64,000 nucleotides of DNA from Xaviernesmea rhizosphaerae (GCF_001938945.1 NZ_MKIO01000033.1:94268-158267), one strand, 5' to 3'. Positions 18,583-27,729 are shown, counted from the first letter of the stretch. Made by a program: numbers and translations. Notes: generated by a model not told the origin, from the letters alone.

Positions 18583-18604
18583 CGCCAACCAAAGTTCCCT
18601 GCCC

Positions 18605-18696
18605 ACTGGCAGCGCGCAAAGCGCTGTTTCGGGCCCGACCATCTCCTCGGAGATGAGCAATTGCGCCCCTGAAGAGAAGCAGGGGCGCATTTTTTT
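18605..18696 (+). ncRNA. Candidate structured small RNA or 3'-UTR-derived RNA
   Basis: Three consecutive perfect hairpins: CAGCGC/GCGCTG at 18610-18626, CATCTC/GAGATG around a CTCG tetraloop at 18640-18655, and TGCGCCCCTG/CAGGGGCGCA at 18662-18689, followed by seven T. The single-stranded joints include a CGGGCCCGAC stretch. It starts about 20 bp after a stop codon, so it may be processed from that mRNA or have its own promoter. I cannot assign it to a known rhizobial sRNA family. Confidence 0.4.
18662..18696 (+). terminator. Rho-independent terminator
   Basis: 10-bp perfect GC-rich stem (18662-18671 with 18680-18689), an 8-nt loop AAGAGAAG, then a run of seven T. It ends transcription of the secreted-protein gene and of the candidate RNA. 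Confidence 0.9.
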
Positions 18697-18839
18697 GTTT
18701 GCTGACGGCAAATGACGTATCGGGCTTCTCTGCTCCCATGCGGTTGGGATGCCGTTGATCGTGCAGCGGTCTGAGACGGGATCTTGAAGATCACGTCCGA
18801 ATTTTGAGATTTCCGGCAAAGATGACCATAACGCGCAAC

Positions 18840-18932
18840 GTCATCCTCGGGCTTGTCCAAAGGATCGGCCATGGCCATTCGTCGTAGCGATGTCAGAGGT
18901 TTGCAGATATCAGGGACAAGCCCGAGCATGAC
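18840..18932. repeat. Separated 19-bp inverted repeat (CCTCGGGCTTGTCC family)
   Basis: GTCATCCTCGGGCTTGTCC at 18840-18858 is repeated inverted at 18914-18932 with one mismatch, 55 bp apart. A compact relative occurs at 39280-39304. This looks like a small non-coding dispersed element. Confidence 0.7.
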
Positions 18933-19075
18933 GAAACGAGGGCTTTGCGCGTCTGCCGGAAAGCACCAACTATCGCAAACGGATCAACCGGATCTCGTCT
19001 GATGGGCTGAACGACACCCTCCACCTGATCCTCGGGTCATGTCGATGTCACGTGCGCTACAAGCGGACTCGATGC

Positions 19076-19600
19076 TCACAAGGCTCGGCGGTCCGCCTCC
19101 GCCAGTGCGCAGGCCAGAGCCTCGATCTCGCGATCGGCAAAGACGGCGATGCCGGCCTGGCGCAATCGCGCGGCCACCACCCCCTCGCCCGCCACCTTGC
19201 GGCCGCCAAAGCTGCCATCATAGATCGCCAGCGTGCCGCAGGAGGGGCTGCCGTCGATCAGCAGCGCATGGCGACAGCCCATGCTCGTTGCGAGCGCCAG
19301 CGCGTTTTCCGCCGCCTGAAGAAAGGCTGCGGTCACGTCGCCGCCGGTCTTTTCCACAACACGGGCCATGCCGGACAGCAAGGCCGCGCCGCCTGCACCC
19401 GCCGCGATCTCGGCCGGAGGACGGGGAACGGGCAGGCCAGCGGACACTTCAGGGCAGAGCGGCACCAGCCGGCCCTCCGCCTGCCACAAGGTCATCAGCG
19501 GGTGGAGAAGCGGCTTGCCCCTGCCATCATAGCGCACGGCCTGGCCGAGCAGGCAGGCGCTGACGAGAATGCGCGCCTTGGGGCCTCCCGCCGGCTCCAT
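19076..19600 (-). CDS. DUF523 family protein
   Basis: A 174-residue cytoplasmic protein of the DUF523 family, whose biochemical role is not established. Family signatures are present: VSACLLGQAVRYDG near residue 12, PLCPEVSAGLPVPRPP near 47, and DGSPSCG near 117. The conserved Cys residues in CLLG, LCPE and PSCG suggest metal or thiol chemistry. The start at 19600 lies 4 nt after the glyS stop, so the gene is the last of the glyS transcript and possibly translationally coupled. The frame is open upstream inside glyS but has no DUF523 similarity there. Confidence 0.85.
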   Translation of the reverse strand: MEPAGGPKARILVSACLLGQAVRYDGRGKPLLHPLMTLWQAEGRLVPLCPEVSAGLPVPRPPAEIAAGAGGAALLSGMARVVEKTGGDVTAAFLQAAENALALATSMGCRHALLIDGSPSCGTLAIYDGSFGGRKVAGEGVVAARLRQAGIAVFADREIEALACALAEADRRAL

Positions 19601-19604
19601 GGCC

Positions 19605-21866
19605 TCAGCCGACGATCTTGGAGAAATCGGCGACGGTGCCCGTGGCGGCGCGGATCTGGCCGAGCAGCGCCAGGCGGTTGGCGCGGATGGCGGGGTTCTC
19701 GTCATTGACCAGCACATCGTCGAAGAAGCGGTCGACAGGACCGCGCAGAGCCGAGAGCGCCTCCATGGCGACGCGGAAATCTTCCGCGGCGACCGCCTTG
19801 GCCGCCTCGGCGGCGGCGGTGACGACGGCGGTATGGAGCGTCTTTTCCGCATCCAGCGTCAACAGCGCGGGATCGACGGAAGCCGCGACCGCCGCGCCCT
19901 TTTTTTCCTCGGCCGCCAGCAGCTGCGTGGCGCGCTTCGTGCCGGCCAGCAGGTTCCTGCCCTCTTCCGAGGTGATGAAGGCCGTCAGCGCCTCGGCGCG
20001 GCGGGCCACCATCAAGAGGTCGTCGGCCTCCGGCGTCAGCACGGCATCGATGATGTCGTGGCGGGCGCCGAGATCGCGCAGATAGACCTTGAGACGGTCA
20101 TGGAAGAAGGAGAGGAGACTTCCCTTCAAAAAAACACTACTGAATTCATCCCAAGTTATATCGGATTTTCTATTTACCGATACAACTAGCCTTGTGATGT
20201 CTAGCGTGCTTTCTATTGCAATTGAATCTCTCTCTTCATTAGAGAGAGCCCGTCCAAGCACCGCATAGGAGAACGTATCGAGCAGCGGCAGCCGAATTTT
20301 CCGCTCCAGCAGCATGCGAATGACGCCAAGCGCCGCACGGCGCAGCGCGTAAGGGTCCTTCGAGCCAGTCGGCTTCTCGTCGATAGCCCAGAAGCACGCG
20401 AGCGTGTCGAGCTTGTCGGCCAGCGCGATGGTCAGCCCCACGGCGTCTTCCGGCAGACGGTCGGACGGGCCGTTCGGCTTCCAGTGGTCTTCGATGGCGG
20501 CGGCGACGGAAGGGCTTTCGCCCTGCAGCAGCGCATATTTGCGGCCCATCACGCCCTGAAGCTCGGGAAACTCGCCGACGGCCTCGGTGCGCAGGTCCGC
20601 CTTGGCCAGCACGGCGGCGCGATCGACCAGTGCGGCATCGGCGCCGGTGACGGCAGCAAGCTTTGCCGCCAGCGCGCGGATGCGCTGGACGCGTTCTCCC
20701 TGCGTGCCGATTTTCGCATGAAAGGTCACATTCAGCGCGTCGAGCTTGGCCATGCGCTGGTCGAGCGGCTTGGCAAGATCCAGGCCGAATTTCTCGGCAG
20801 AGGGCTTCAGCGCGTGGAGGTCGGGCAGGTTGCCCTGGTCGCGGGTCCAGAAATGCTTGGCGTCGGACAGGCGCGCGCGCACCACCTTGCCATTGCCATG
20901 GACGATCTCCGCCCCGCCATCTTTCGCCGCGATATTGGCGACCAGGATGAAGCGGTTGGACAGCGTGCCGGCCTCGGCCCCTTGCGGCCTTGTGACGAAA
21001 CACTTCTGGTTGGTCTTGATCGTCAGGCGGATGATCTCGGCCGGGATCGACAGGAAGCTCTCCTCGAAGGAGCCCATCAGCACCTGCGGCCATTCGACAA
21101 GGCCGGAGACCTCCTCGAGCAGGCCCTCATCCTCCACCAGCTCCAGCCCGCTGGCGAAGGCCAGATCGCGGGCATCGTGCAGGATCATGTCCTTGCGCCG
21201 GTCGGCATCAAGCACGACGAAGGCGCGCTCCAGCTTCTCCACGTAATCGGCGAAGCGGCGCACAGTGAAGAGATCGGGGGCGTGGAAGCGATGGCCGGCG
21301 GTGAGGTTGGAGGCGACGATGCCGTCGACCTCGAAGGGGATCACCTGCGTCTCCTCGTTTTCCGGGCCGAAGGTGCAGAGAATCGTCTGCAGCGGCCGCA
21401 CCCAGCGCAGCGCGCCGGGACGGGCGGAGGCGACGCCGGAGCGCATCGACTTGGGCCAGGGGAAATTGCGGATGATGCCGGGCATGACCTCGGCGATCAC
21501 CTCTTCCGCCGCGCGGCCCGGCTTGACGATATGGGCAACGTAGAAATCGCCCTTCTTCGGATCGCGGTGGACATGCGCCTCAGAAATGGAAGCAAGCCCC
21601 GCGCCGCGCAGAAAACCCTCGATCGCCTTTTCATTGGCATCGACGCGCGGGCCCTTGCGCTCCTCGTGCTGGTCGGCCGAGCGGGCGGTCAGCCCGCGAA
21701 TGTCGAGCGTCAAGCGGCGCGGCGTCCAGTATTCGCGCGCACCCTCATAGGTCAGGCCCGCTTCCACCAGCGCATCCGTCACCAGCTTGCGCAGATCGCC
21801 CGCCGCCTTGCGCTGCATCTGGGCGGGAATTTCCTCGGAGCGGAGTTCGAGCAGAAGATCGGGCAT
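19605..21866 (-). CDS. glyS: Glycyl-tRNA synthetase beta subunit
   Basis: Beta subunit of the alpha2beta2 bacterial glycyl-tRNA synthetase, partner of glyQ at 25321. At 753 residues it is within the family range. It begins [15 protein letters not shown], the family N-terminus, and carries the anticodon-binding type C-terminal domain, with [18 protein letters not shown] near residue 587. ATG 21866 was chosen, and ATG 21878 is a possible alternative. Residues about 538-580 (DNA 20125-20255) are encoded by an AT-rich stretch of about 38% GC, quite unlike the rest of the gene, ending in a perfect hairpin. The reading frame stays open through it, so the gene looks intact. See the separate entry and finding. 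Confidence 0.93.
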   Translation of the reverse strand: MPDLLLELRSEEIPAQMQRKAAGDLRKLVTDALVEAGLTYEGAREYWTPRRLTLDIRGLTARSADQHEERKGPRVDANEKAIEGFLRGAGLASISEAHVHRDPKKGDFYVAHIVKPGRAAEEVIAEVMPGIIRNFPWPKSMRSGVASARPGALRWVRPLQTILCTFGPENEETQVIPFEVDGIVASNLTAGHRFHAPDLFTVRRFADYVEKLERAFVVLDADRRKDMILHDARDLAFASGLELVEDEGLLEEVSGLVEWPQVLMGSFEESFLSIPAEIIRLTIKTNQKCFVTRPQGAEAGTLSNRFILVANIAAKDGGAEIVHGNGKVVRARLSDAKHFWTRDQGNLPDLHALKPSAEKFGLDLAKPLDQRMAKLDALNVTFHAKIGTQGERVQRIRALAAKLAAVTGADAALVDRAAVLAKADLRTEAVGEFPELQGVMGRKYALLQGESPSVAAAIEDHWKPNGPSDRLPEDAVGLTIALADKLDTLACFWAIDEKPTGSKDPYALRRAALGVIRMLLERKIRLPLLDTFSYAVLGRALSNEERDSIAIESTLDITRLVVSVNRKSDITWDEFSSVFLKGSLLSFFHDRLKVYLRDLGARHDIIDAVLTPEADDLLMVARRAEALTAFITSEEGRNLLAGTKRATQLLAAEEKKGAAVAASVDPALLTLDAEKTLHTAVVTAAAEAAKAVAAEDFRVAMEALSALRGPVDRFFDDVLVNDENPAIRANRLALLGQIRAATGTVADFSKIVG
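20125..20255 (-). other. AT-rich in-frame palindromic island inside glyS
   Basis: By hand count 20121-20250 has 49 G/C of 130 (38%), in a gene otherwise clearly GC-rich. It encodes about 43 residues (from [15 protein letters not shown] to [15 protein letters not shown]) without a stop. At its promoter-proximal edge, CTCTCTCT at 20228-20235 and AGAGAGAG at 20241-20248 form a perfect 8-bp hairpin with a TCATT loop. It resembles the protein-coding palindromic elements known from Rickettsia in style, not in sequence. Confidence 0.7.
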
Positions 21867-22135
21867 CGGTGTTTCCATCGCATCCGGCCGGGCCGGAAAA
21901 AGAGGCCCCTTGAAGGGGCGCGGAACAGGGAGGTTCGCCGGCGTTGCTAGCAAAGTTTGCGCTGGCGGCACAATCGAAAAACGGCCGGGACCGGGAGATG
22001 GCCGCGGCGAGGCTCAGGCTTTGCCGCCGGTTTTCCATACCGCCGGCCGAAGGCTGCGCCAGGTGCGCAGCCGGTCGGAGCGTGGATGGGCCCGAGGATC
22101 GCAGCCGGTGACCCGAGCGGTCGCCGGGTTCCCGA

Positions 22136-23404
22136 TCAGGGCGCCTCGCCGGAAAAGGCGACGCCGAGCGAAGCCAGCGCATCCCAATAGCCGGGATAGG
22201 TCTTCGCCACGCAGGCCGGGTCCTCGATGGCGATGCCGGCGACCATCAGCCCGGCAAGGGCAAAGCTCATGGCGATGCGGTGATCGGCGAAGGTGTCGAT
22301 CGAAGCGGAGACCGTCTGGCCGGCCAGCGCGGGATCGGAGGCGACGAGGAGATCGTCGCCCTCTTCCACGCCGAGGCCGGGGCGGATGGCGGTCAGCCCC
22401 TTGGCCAGCGCATGCACGCGGTCGCATTCCTTGACGCGCAGATTGGCAAGCCCGGTGAAACGCACCGGCGTCTCGTTGAAGGCGGCGAGCACGGCGAGCG
22501 TCGGCACCGCATCCTGCATCTGCGATCCGTCGATGACGGCCGGCATGTGCGGGAAGGCGGACATGACGGCATAGGCGCGCGCATCCGGCTGCGAGAAGGC
22601 ATCCGCCGGCACGCCGAGATCGATCTGGCCCTTGGTCAGCTTTTCCGCCGCCCAGAGATAGGTCGCGGCCGAAGCATCGGGCTCGACCAGGAAATCGGCG
22701 GCGCGGTAGCCCGTGGGCGCGACGCGCCAGGCGCCCTCGCCTGTTTCCTCCACCTCGGCGCCAAAGGCGCGCATGGCGGCAAGCGTGAGATCGACATAGC
22801 CGCGCGCACCGATCTCCGTGCCGTCCAGCACCACCTCGACCGGATGGCTGGCCCCGGCTGCCGCCATCAGCAGCGCCGAGACATATTGGCTGGACAGCCC
22901 GGCATCGATCGTGACGCGGGCGCCCGGCAGATCGCCCGTGCCGTGAACCGTCACCGGCGGGCAGCCGGTTTCGGCTTCCGCCGCCACACCCAGGGCCGAG
23001 AGTGCCGCGATCAGCGGGCGGATCGGCCGCTTGCGCATGTGGCCATCGCCATCGACCACCACGGTGCCTTCCACCAGCGCGGCGGCGGCCGTGAGAAAGC
23101 GGGTGGCCGTGCCGGCATTGCCGAGAAACAGCGGGGCGGCGGGAGGCGTCAGCCGGCCTGTGCCGGTCACGACGAAGCTGGTGGCATCGGGCTCCTCCAC
23201 CGCTACGCCCATCCGGCGCAGCGCTTCGGCCATATAGAGCGTGTCATCGCTCTTGAGCGCGCCGGTCAGCCGGCTCGTCCCCATGGCAAGGCCGGCCAGC
23301 AGCAGCGCGCGGTTGGTGATCGACTTGGAGCCGGGCGGGCTCACGCGGCCGATGAGCGGCCGGCCGGGCGGAAGGATCGTCAGCGTGGGTTTCGTCTCTG
23401 CCAT
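22136..23404 (-). CDS. aroA: 3-phosphoshikimate 1-carboxyvinyltransferase (EPSP synthase)
   Basis: Transfers enolpyruvate from PEP to shikimate-3-phosphate, the sixth step of the shikimate pathway. The 422-residue protein has the two inside-out alpha/beta domains, with VSPPGSKSITNRALLLAG near residue 22 and LFLGNAGTATRFL near 91. Catalytic-region motifs DGDGHMRKRPI, GLSSQYVSALLMAA, and the C-terminal IDTFADHRIAMSFALAG are present. It is not the CP4-like class II type (no PGDKSISHR or GNAATGCR), which many rhizobia carry. In the PEP/glyphosate loop the residue equivalent to E. coli Pro101 is Phe. Start 23404 (MAETKPTLTI) is preceded by GGGGAGAG at slightly long spacing. Glyphosate response is an inference only. 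Confidence 0.92.
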   Translation of the reverse strand: MAETKPTLTILPPGRPLIGRVSPPGSKSITNRALLLAGLAMGTSRLTGALKSDDTLYMAEALRRMGVAVEEPDATSFVVTGTGRLTPPAAPLFLGNAGTATRFLTAAAALVEGTVVVDGDGHMRKRPIRPLIAALSALGVAAEAETGCPPVTVHGTGDLPGARVTIDAGLSSQYVSALLMAAAGASHPVEVVLDGTEIGARGYVDLTLAAMRAFGAEVEETGEGAWRVAPTGYRAADFLVEPDASAATYLWAAEKLTKGQIDLGVPADAFSQPDARAYAVMSAFPHMPAVIDGSQMQDAVPTLAVLAAFNETPVRFTGLANLRVKECDRVHALAKGLTAIRPGLGVEEGDDLLVASDPALAGQTVSASIDTFADHRIAMSFALAGLMVAGIAIEDPACVAKTYPGYWDALASLGVAFSGEAP

Positions 23405-23619
23405 GGGTCTTGCCTGTCTCTCCCCGCAAGGCGCGCCCGCAAAAGCGGCATGGCCCCGCGACCTGTCGTGTCCGGCGGCGATCACCGCCCTTTCATCCGG
23501 CGGGACGGGCAGCCTCGGAAGACGGCCCTCTCCGCATCATCCCCCTGCCTCTACGACGCGCGCGGCAAAAGGTCGAGAGCGCGCGGGCGATGCCTTGCCG
23601 AAGATCATCGCCGAGCGGG

Positions 23620-23673
23620 GCCAGAGCCCCAGGCCAAAAGGCGGCATACGGTTTTCGGATCAATCCGATGCTC
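23620..23673 (-). repeat. Module A palindromic repeat overlapping the lemA stop
   Basis: Degenerate A copy: CAGAGCCCCAGGCCAAAAGG, then ACGGTTTTCGGATCAATCCGATGCTC. The TGA of lemA (23660-23662) lies inside it, so the last residues of LemA are encoded by the repeat. Confidence 0.6.
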
Positions 23674-24190
23674 TCGGCGCAAGTTCGATGTATTGCGCCT
23701 TGGCAAGGCCGAGGGAGCCGGCCAGCAGATTGGCGGGGAAGCTCTCGATCAGCGCATTGAGATCGCGCGCGGCAGCATTATAGCCGCGCCGCGCGCCCTG
23801 CAGATCGGCCTCGGCGGCGGCAAAGCCGGCACGCAGGGACGAAAATTCCGCATCCTGCTTGAGATCGGGATCGGTCTCGGCCAGCGTGAAGAGACGCGCC
23901 AGGGCCTGCGACAAATGCGTGTCGAGCGTCATCCGCTCCGCCGTCGCGTGCTCCGGCAGGTCCTTCCCACGATCATACAGTGCGCGCAGCCGGGCGCCTT
24001 CGGGTCGGGCACGGGCTTCGAGCCAGGCGGCGAGCGGCGGCACCAGATCCATGCGGCGGCGAAGCGGCAGGTCGAGGGCCGCCCAGGCCGCCTCCTTCGC
24101 CCGCCGCGCCCGCAAGAGGCTGCGGACAAGCAGCGCCATCCACAGAGCGACGAGCAGGACCGGCAGGATGAGCGCGATCAGCGCGGACAT
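23660..24190 (-). CDS. LemA family protein
   Basis: A 176-residue membrane-anchored protein. Residues about 3-28 form one hydrophobic N-terminal segment (LIALILPVLLVALWMALLV), after which the protein is helical. The family signature is seen as GYNAAARDLNALIESFPANLLA near 140-160, matching the usual YN..V.xYN..I..FP..L pattern. LemA proteins are anchored in the inner membrane with a helical-bundle body, and their role is unclear. The start at 24190 has AAGGAAGCCT directly upstream. The stop lies inside a palindromic repeat, so the final residues (PRASD) are repeat-encoded. It lies between aroA and glyQ on the same strand. Confidence 0.85.
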   Translation of the reverse strand: MSALIALILPVLLVALWMALLVRSLLRARRAKEAAWAALDLPLRRRMDLVPPLAAWLEARARPEGARLRALYDRGKDLPEHATAERMTLDTHLSQALARLFTLAETDPDLKQDAEFSSLRAGFAAAEADLQGARRGYNAAARDLNALIESFPANLLAGSLGLAKAQYIELAPRASD

Positions 24191-25021
24191 AGGCTTCCTT
24201 TTCCAACGACAAAAGCCGGATTTCGATCAGGGATTGTTGATTGAGGGCATCGCGATGTGGACATAGGCTTCCACGTTTCGGCGTCAGGCTCTAGCGCCTT
24301 TACCCGGCGAGAACAAGCAAGCTGCGCCTTGGCGCATGTCGCGCAAAATTGGTCACCGGCTTCGTGCGATATACTCTCGCGGGCATGGCCGGCACCAGGA
24401 TGCGGCCGCATCAGGCCCACGCAAGACCGCTCAAGCAGAGTGATCCGATCTTCTGCATGTCGGCGGAAGCCGGATCGGGCGACACGTCCTTTCCGGCCTG
24501 ACCCGCCGGCACCGGAAGCGCCAGGCGCGGCGGCAGGGGGAGTTGCCACGCGAAAAGCATGTCGTTGCAGGGGCGCCAAGGCGCGCGTGCAAGGGGCCGG
24601 CATGCGTGACGAACGTCTCATCTGCAGGGAGCAAAGCCGGGTGCCGCCGATGCGGTCCGGTCGTCGACAGGCGATCTCCACCTGTTGTCCCCAGCGGCAT
24701 CGGATTGTTCGGAAAACCGGTTTTCCCGTTTCGGCACGAGGCTCTCGCGCCGATCTGGCTGTCCCGTCTTTGCAGGAGAGGCTCCGCGTTCTGTTTCCGT
24801 GCGTTTCCGCGTCTTGAGCGCCAGACCGAAAGCCCGAATTCGGTTCAACGCTCGAAATCTTGTTCTTCATCAGACCTGCCCGAAAGGCTGAAACCGCTTT
24901 CGGGCCGATGCACACGGCAGGAATCCTTTTCCCTGCCGATCCCGGCAATGAATGCCTTTTGTCGACCACCCGATGGAAGCGGCGCTCGGCACCGGCTTCC
25001 ACTCAAGAAAGGCAATCCCGC
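24191..25021. other. Long intergenic region with degraded repeats
   Basis: 830 bp without a convincing gene. It contains several worn copies of the module A/B palindromes (best at 24697-24853) and a stretch near 24320-24380 resembling the divergent A sub-family. It looks like an accumulation zone of repeats upstream of lemA. Confidence 0.5.
24697..24853 (-). repeat. Cluster of degenerate module A and B repeats
   Basis: A reversed A copy (GGCATCGGATTGTTCGGAAA, then ACCGGTTTTCCCGTTTCGGC) spans about 24697-24755. A B-like copy with GAGCG/CGCTC ends lies at 24816-24853. Another worn A fragment follows near 24890. Confidence 0.5.
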
Positions 25022-25174
25022 ATGACCATTCTTGCCAGCATCGCCCTCGGCGCCGTCGCGCTGATGGGTGCCAGCCATCTGGTCGCCCTGCGCAGCGAGC
25101 GCCAGCGGCCGAAAAACAGCGACTTCGTCATCGGCCTGCGCAAGCCGACCGAGCCCGCCAGCCGCTGGTCCTGA
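25022..25174 (+). CDS. Candidate 50-residue small membrane protein
   Basis: ATG at 25022 starts a 50-residue frame: an N-terminal hydrophobic segment (MTILASIALGAVALMGASHL, residues 1-20) followed by a basic, polar tail (RSERQRPKNSDFV). AAGAAAGG lies about 9 nt upstream. The transmembrane-plus-charged-tail layout is plausible for a real small protein, but I know no family. A module A repeat starts 3 bp after the stop. Confidence 0.45.
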   Translation: MTILASIALGAVALMGASHLVALRSERQRPKNSDFVIGLRKPTEPASRWS

Positions 25175-25177
25175 CCT

Positions 25178-25224
25178 GAAGCATCGGACCGAGAATCAGG
25201 AACCGGTTTCCGGTCCGATGCTCC
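25178..25224 (+). repeat. Module A palindromic repeat
   Basis: GAAGCATCGGACCGAGAATC, then GGAACCGGTTTCCGGTCCGATGCTCC. The GCATCGGACCG/CGGTCCGATGC ends form an 11-bp stem. Confidence 0.8.
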
Positions 25225-25237
25225 AAACCGCATGCAG

Positions 25238-25275
25238 AAAAAAGCCGACCGATGCCTGTCTCAGCATCGGTCGGC
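25238..25275 (-). terminator. Rho-independent terminator of glyQ
   Basis: A perfect 12-bp stem (GCCGACCGATGC at 25244-25255 with its complement at 25264-25275) around an 8-nt loop. On the minus strand it is followed by six T (25243-25238). It lies 45 bp past the glyQ stop. Confidence 0.92.
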
Positions 25276-25320
25276 CGTTTCTCGTCGAATGAACCACGGC
25301 TCATGCGCCGTCAAGGCGGA

Positions 25321-26277
25321 TCAGGCCGCCGGTCGCTCCAGATTGGCGCCGCCGGCATCGGTCAGCAGGAAGGCCTCGCCGCAGGCCTTGGCCAATGTGC
25401 GCACGCGCAGAATATAGCTCTGGCGCTCGGTGACCGAGATCACGCCGCGCGCATCCAGCAGATTGAAGACGTGGCTGGCCTTGATGCATTGGTCATAGGC
25501 CGGGAAGACGCATTTGTGCAGGCGCTGATTGTCGGTGTCGCCAGGCGCGCCGGCGGCCAGAAGCGCCTGGCATTCCTTCTCCGCATCGCTGAAATGGCGA
25601 TGCAGCATCTCGGTATTGGCATATTCGAAATTGTGCCGGGAATATTCCTGCTCGGCCTGCAGGAAGACGTCGCCATAGCTGATCTTCTCGTCGCCCTCGC
25701 GGCCGTTGAAGTTCAGGTCATAGACATTGTCGACGCCCTGGACATACATGGCCAGCCGCTCGAGACCATAGGTCAGTTCGCCCGAGACCGGCGCGCATTC
25801 GATACCGCAGACCTGCTGGAAATAGGTGAACTGCGAGACTTCCATGCCGTCGCACCAGCACTCCCAGCCCAGCCCCCAGGCGCCGAGCGTCGGGCTTTCC
25901 CAGTCGTCCTCGACGAAGCGGATGTCGTGCAGCAGCGGATCGAGGCCGATGGCCTTGAGCGAACCGAGATAGAGCTCCTGCAGATTGGACGGGTTCGGCT
26001 TCAGGATCACCTGATACTGGTAATAATGCTGCAGCCGGTTGGGGTTCTCGCCATAGCGCCCGTCCGTCGGCCGGCGTGAGGGCTGCACATAGGCCGCCCG
26101 CCAGGGCTTCGGCCCCAGCGCGCGCAGCGTCGTGGCGGGGTGGAACGTGCCCGCGCCCACCTCCATGTCATAGGGCTGCAGCACGGCGCAGCCCTTGTCG
26201 GCCCAGTAATTGTGCAGGGTCAGGATCAGCGCCTGAAAGGAGCGCTTCGGATTCATATGCGCGGGAATGTCGGTCAT
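25321..26277 (-). CDS. glyQ: Glycyl-tRNA synthetase alpha subunit
   Basis: Catalytic alpha subunit of the heterotetrameric glycyl-tRNA synthetase, 318 residues. Class II signatures are clear: [17 protein letters not shown] at the N-terminus, then [15 protein letters not shown], the [18 protein letters not shown] segment, and [20 protein letters not shown]. The start at 26277 ([10 protein letters not shown]) was chosen by family similarity; the Met at 26301 adds eight residues. A strong terminator follows, so glyQ is not cotranscribed with glyS, which lies 3.4 kb further along the same strand beyond lemA and aroA. Confidence 0.96.
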   Translation of the reverse strand: MTDIPAHMNPKRSFQALILTLHNYWADKGCAVLQPYDMEVGAGTFHPATTLRALGPKPWRAAYVQPSRRPTDGRYGENPNRLQHYYQYQVILKPNPSNLQELYLGSLKAIGLDPLLHDIRFVEDDWESPTLGAWGLGWECWCDGMEVSQFTYFQQVCGIECAPVSGELTYGLERLAMYVQGVDNVYDLNFNGREGDEKISYGDVFLQAEQEYSRHNFEYANTEMLHRHFSDAEKECQALLAAGAPGDTDNQRLHKCVFPAYDQCIKASHVFNLLDARGVISVTERQSYILRVRTLAKACGEAFLLTDAGGANLERPAA

Positions 26278-26453
26278 GGCGTCCGTCACGGGTCTCATCA
26301 TTGACCGGGACGAGTGCCACGGGCGGCGGCGGGGGTCAATGGATCAGCGCAAGCAGCTGTGGTTTTGTGGGATCTGACGCCATCTTGCGGCAGCGAACGA
26401 TCTTCACGGAGCTTACCTGACTTTCGCCCTACGCCTCGACCGTGCCGATCAAA

Positions 26454-26639
26454 TCAATCCTGCTTCACCCTGTATTCCCCCGTCGCCGGGTCCTTGACCA
26501 GCGTGCCCTGCGCGCCGGCCTCGCGTTCGCGGCGGACGCGTTCGCGCTGGCGGGCGAGCTTTTCGGCGTCGGCCAGAAATTTGCGATAGCCGAGCCAGGC
26601 GACCAGCGCGATGATCAGGAGGAGGAAGAGGTTCGGCAT
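26454..26639 (-). CDS. Small conserved membrane protein
   Basis: A 61-residue protein seen in rhizobia at this place between glyQ and the S49 peptidase. Residues 4-18 form a transmembrane helix (LFLLLIIALVAWLGY). The rest is highly charged and helical (EKLARQRERVRRERE), ending with TLVKDPATGEYRVKQD, which looks like a conserved beta hairpin. The start has GAAGGACCGCC upstream. It is 48 bp downstream of the peptidase gene and probably cotranscribed with it. Function unknown. Confidence 0.75.
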   Translation of the reverse strand: MPNLFLLLIIALVAWLGYRKFLADAEKLARQRERVRREREAGAQGTLVKDPATGEYRVKQD

Positions 26640-26687
26640 GGCGGTCCTTCAGAGCCGGGCCTTCCAGGCCGGCAGGTGCTGGGGTCT

Positions 26688-27560
26688 TCAAAGCCCGTAG
26701 CGTCCCCATAATGCCTTTTCCTCGGCCAGTTCCGCAAGCCCTGCCACAGCGCCCGAGGCCAACGCCGGCAGCACGGTCTCCGCTCCCGGCTGGCGGCGGC
26801 CGAACAGGCCGCGCTGGGACGAGATGAGTTTCAGCTCGGCCTTGTCGCCATAGCGCCGGCGCAGCTCGCCGCGCATGTCGCCCAGCCCGTCGACGAGCCC
26901 GAGTTCGCGTCCGCGCGTGCCGGTCCAGAACAGGCCGGAAAACAGCGTCGGCTCGTCCTTCAGCAGCGCCCCGCGCCGGGCCTTGACCATAGCGATGAAG
27001 GTCTCGTGAATGTCGCGCTGTAGCCCGTGGAGATAATCGATATCCCCTTCCTTTTCCGGCTGGAAGGGATCGAGGATCACCTTGTTCTCGCCGGAGGTAT
27101 AGACGCGCCGCTCCACACCGATCTTCTTGAGCAGTTCGGGAAAGCCGAAGCCGCCGGACACGACACCGATCGAGCCGACGATCGAGGTGGGATCGGCGAT
27201 GATCTCGTCGCCGGCCAACGCGATCATATAGCCGCCGGAGGCCGCGACATCCTCGACGAAGACGAGCACGCGCTTCTTCTTCTCCTCGGCCAGATCGCGG
27301 ATGCGCTGGTAGATCAGCCGCGACTGCACCGGCGAGCCGCCCGGCGAATTGATGGAGATGGCCACGGCCGGCGCCCCCTTGACGGCAAAGGCCCGCTCCA
27401 GGCTGGAGGCGACGGCCGCCAGGTTCAGCATGGGCCGGAAGGCGCTGCCGCCGGCCATGATCGTGCCGTGCAGGCGCACGACGGGAATGGTCACGCGGTC
27501 CCGGCGCAGGCGCTTCGGCAGAAGGGACTGGGGAAGAAGAGAGGCGAGAAAGCCGGGCAT
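26688..27560 (-). CDS. S49 family peptidase (SppA/SohB-like)
   Basis: A 290-residue serine protease of the signal-peptide-peptidase A clan. The conserved core is visible: ISINSPGGSPVQSRLIYQRI, then VEDVAASGGYMIALAGDEI with the candidate catalytic Ser in ASGGY, and SIVGSIGVVSGGFGFPELL. These enzymes degrade cleaved signal peptides or membrane-associated peptides. There is no strong N-terminal transmembrane helix, so it may be peripheral or cytoplasmic. Start 27560 (MPGFLASLLPQ) was chosen because the similarity begins there. It lies upstream of a small membrane protein on the same strand. Confidence 0.88.
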   Translation of the reverse strand: MPGFLASLLPQSLLPKRLRRDRVTIPVVRLHGTIMAGGSAFRPMLNLAAVASSLERAFAVKGAPAVAISINSPGGSPVQSRLIYQRIRDLAEEKKKRVLVFVEDVAASGGYMIALAGDEIIADPTSIVGSIGVVSGGFGFPELLKKIGVERRVYTSGENKVILDPFQPEKEGDIDYLHGLQRDIHETFIAMVKARRGALLKDEPTLFSGLFWTGTRGRELGLVDGLGDMRGELRRRYGDKAELKLISSQRGLFGRRQPGAETVLPALASGAVAGLAELAEEKALWGRYGL

Positions 27561-27729
27561 GAAAACTCCTGAGACGCGAAGGCGGCGACACCGGATCGGG
27601 GCGCGACAAGCATGTAGGTGGCCGCGCGCGGCACGCAAGCCATCTTTCTCCTGTGCCGCTCACGCTTCCCCGTGCGTGGGTCACGGATGCGTTAAACCGG
27701 CTGCGCGCGCCGGGCGGAGGACGGCGGCG

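Larger units (their letters stand above)
18583..19075. other. Intergenic region with structured RNA and an inverted-repeat element
   Basis: 493 bp between convergent genes. It holds the hairpin array and terminator at 18605-18696 and the separated inverted repeat at 18840-18932. No coding sequence is convincing. Confidence 0.5.

Noticed and set aside
20125..20255. Intein or frameshift in glyS
   Set aside because: The island is far too short for an intein and has no splice-junction residues. The frame is open, so it is not a frameshift.
22280..24244. 654-residue plus-strand frame across aroA and lemA
   Set aside because: It spans two well-identified genes on the other strand and has Arg/Gly-rich low-complexity sequence.
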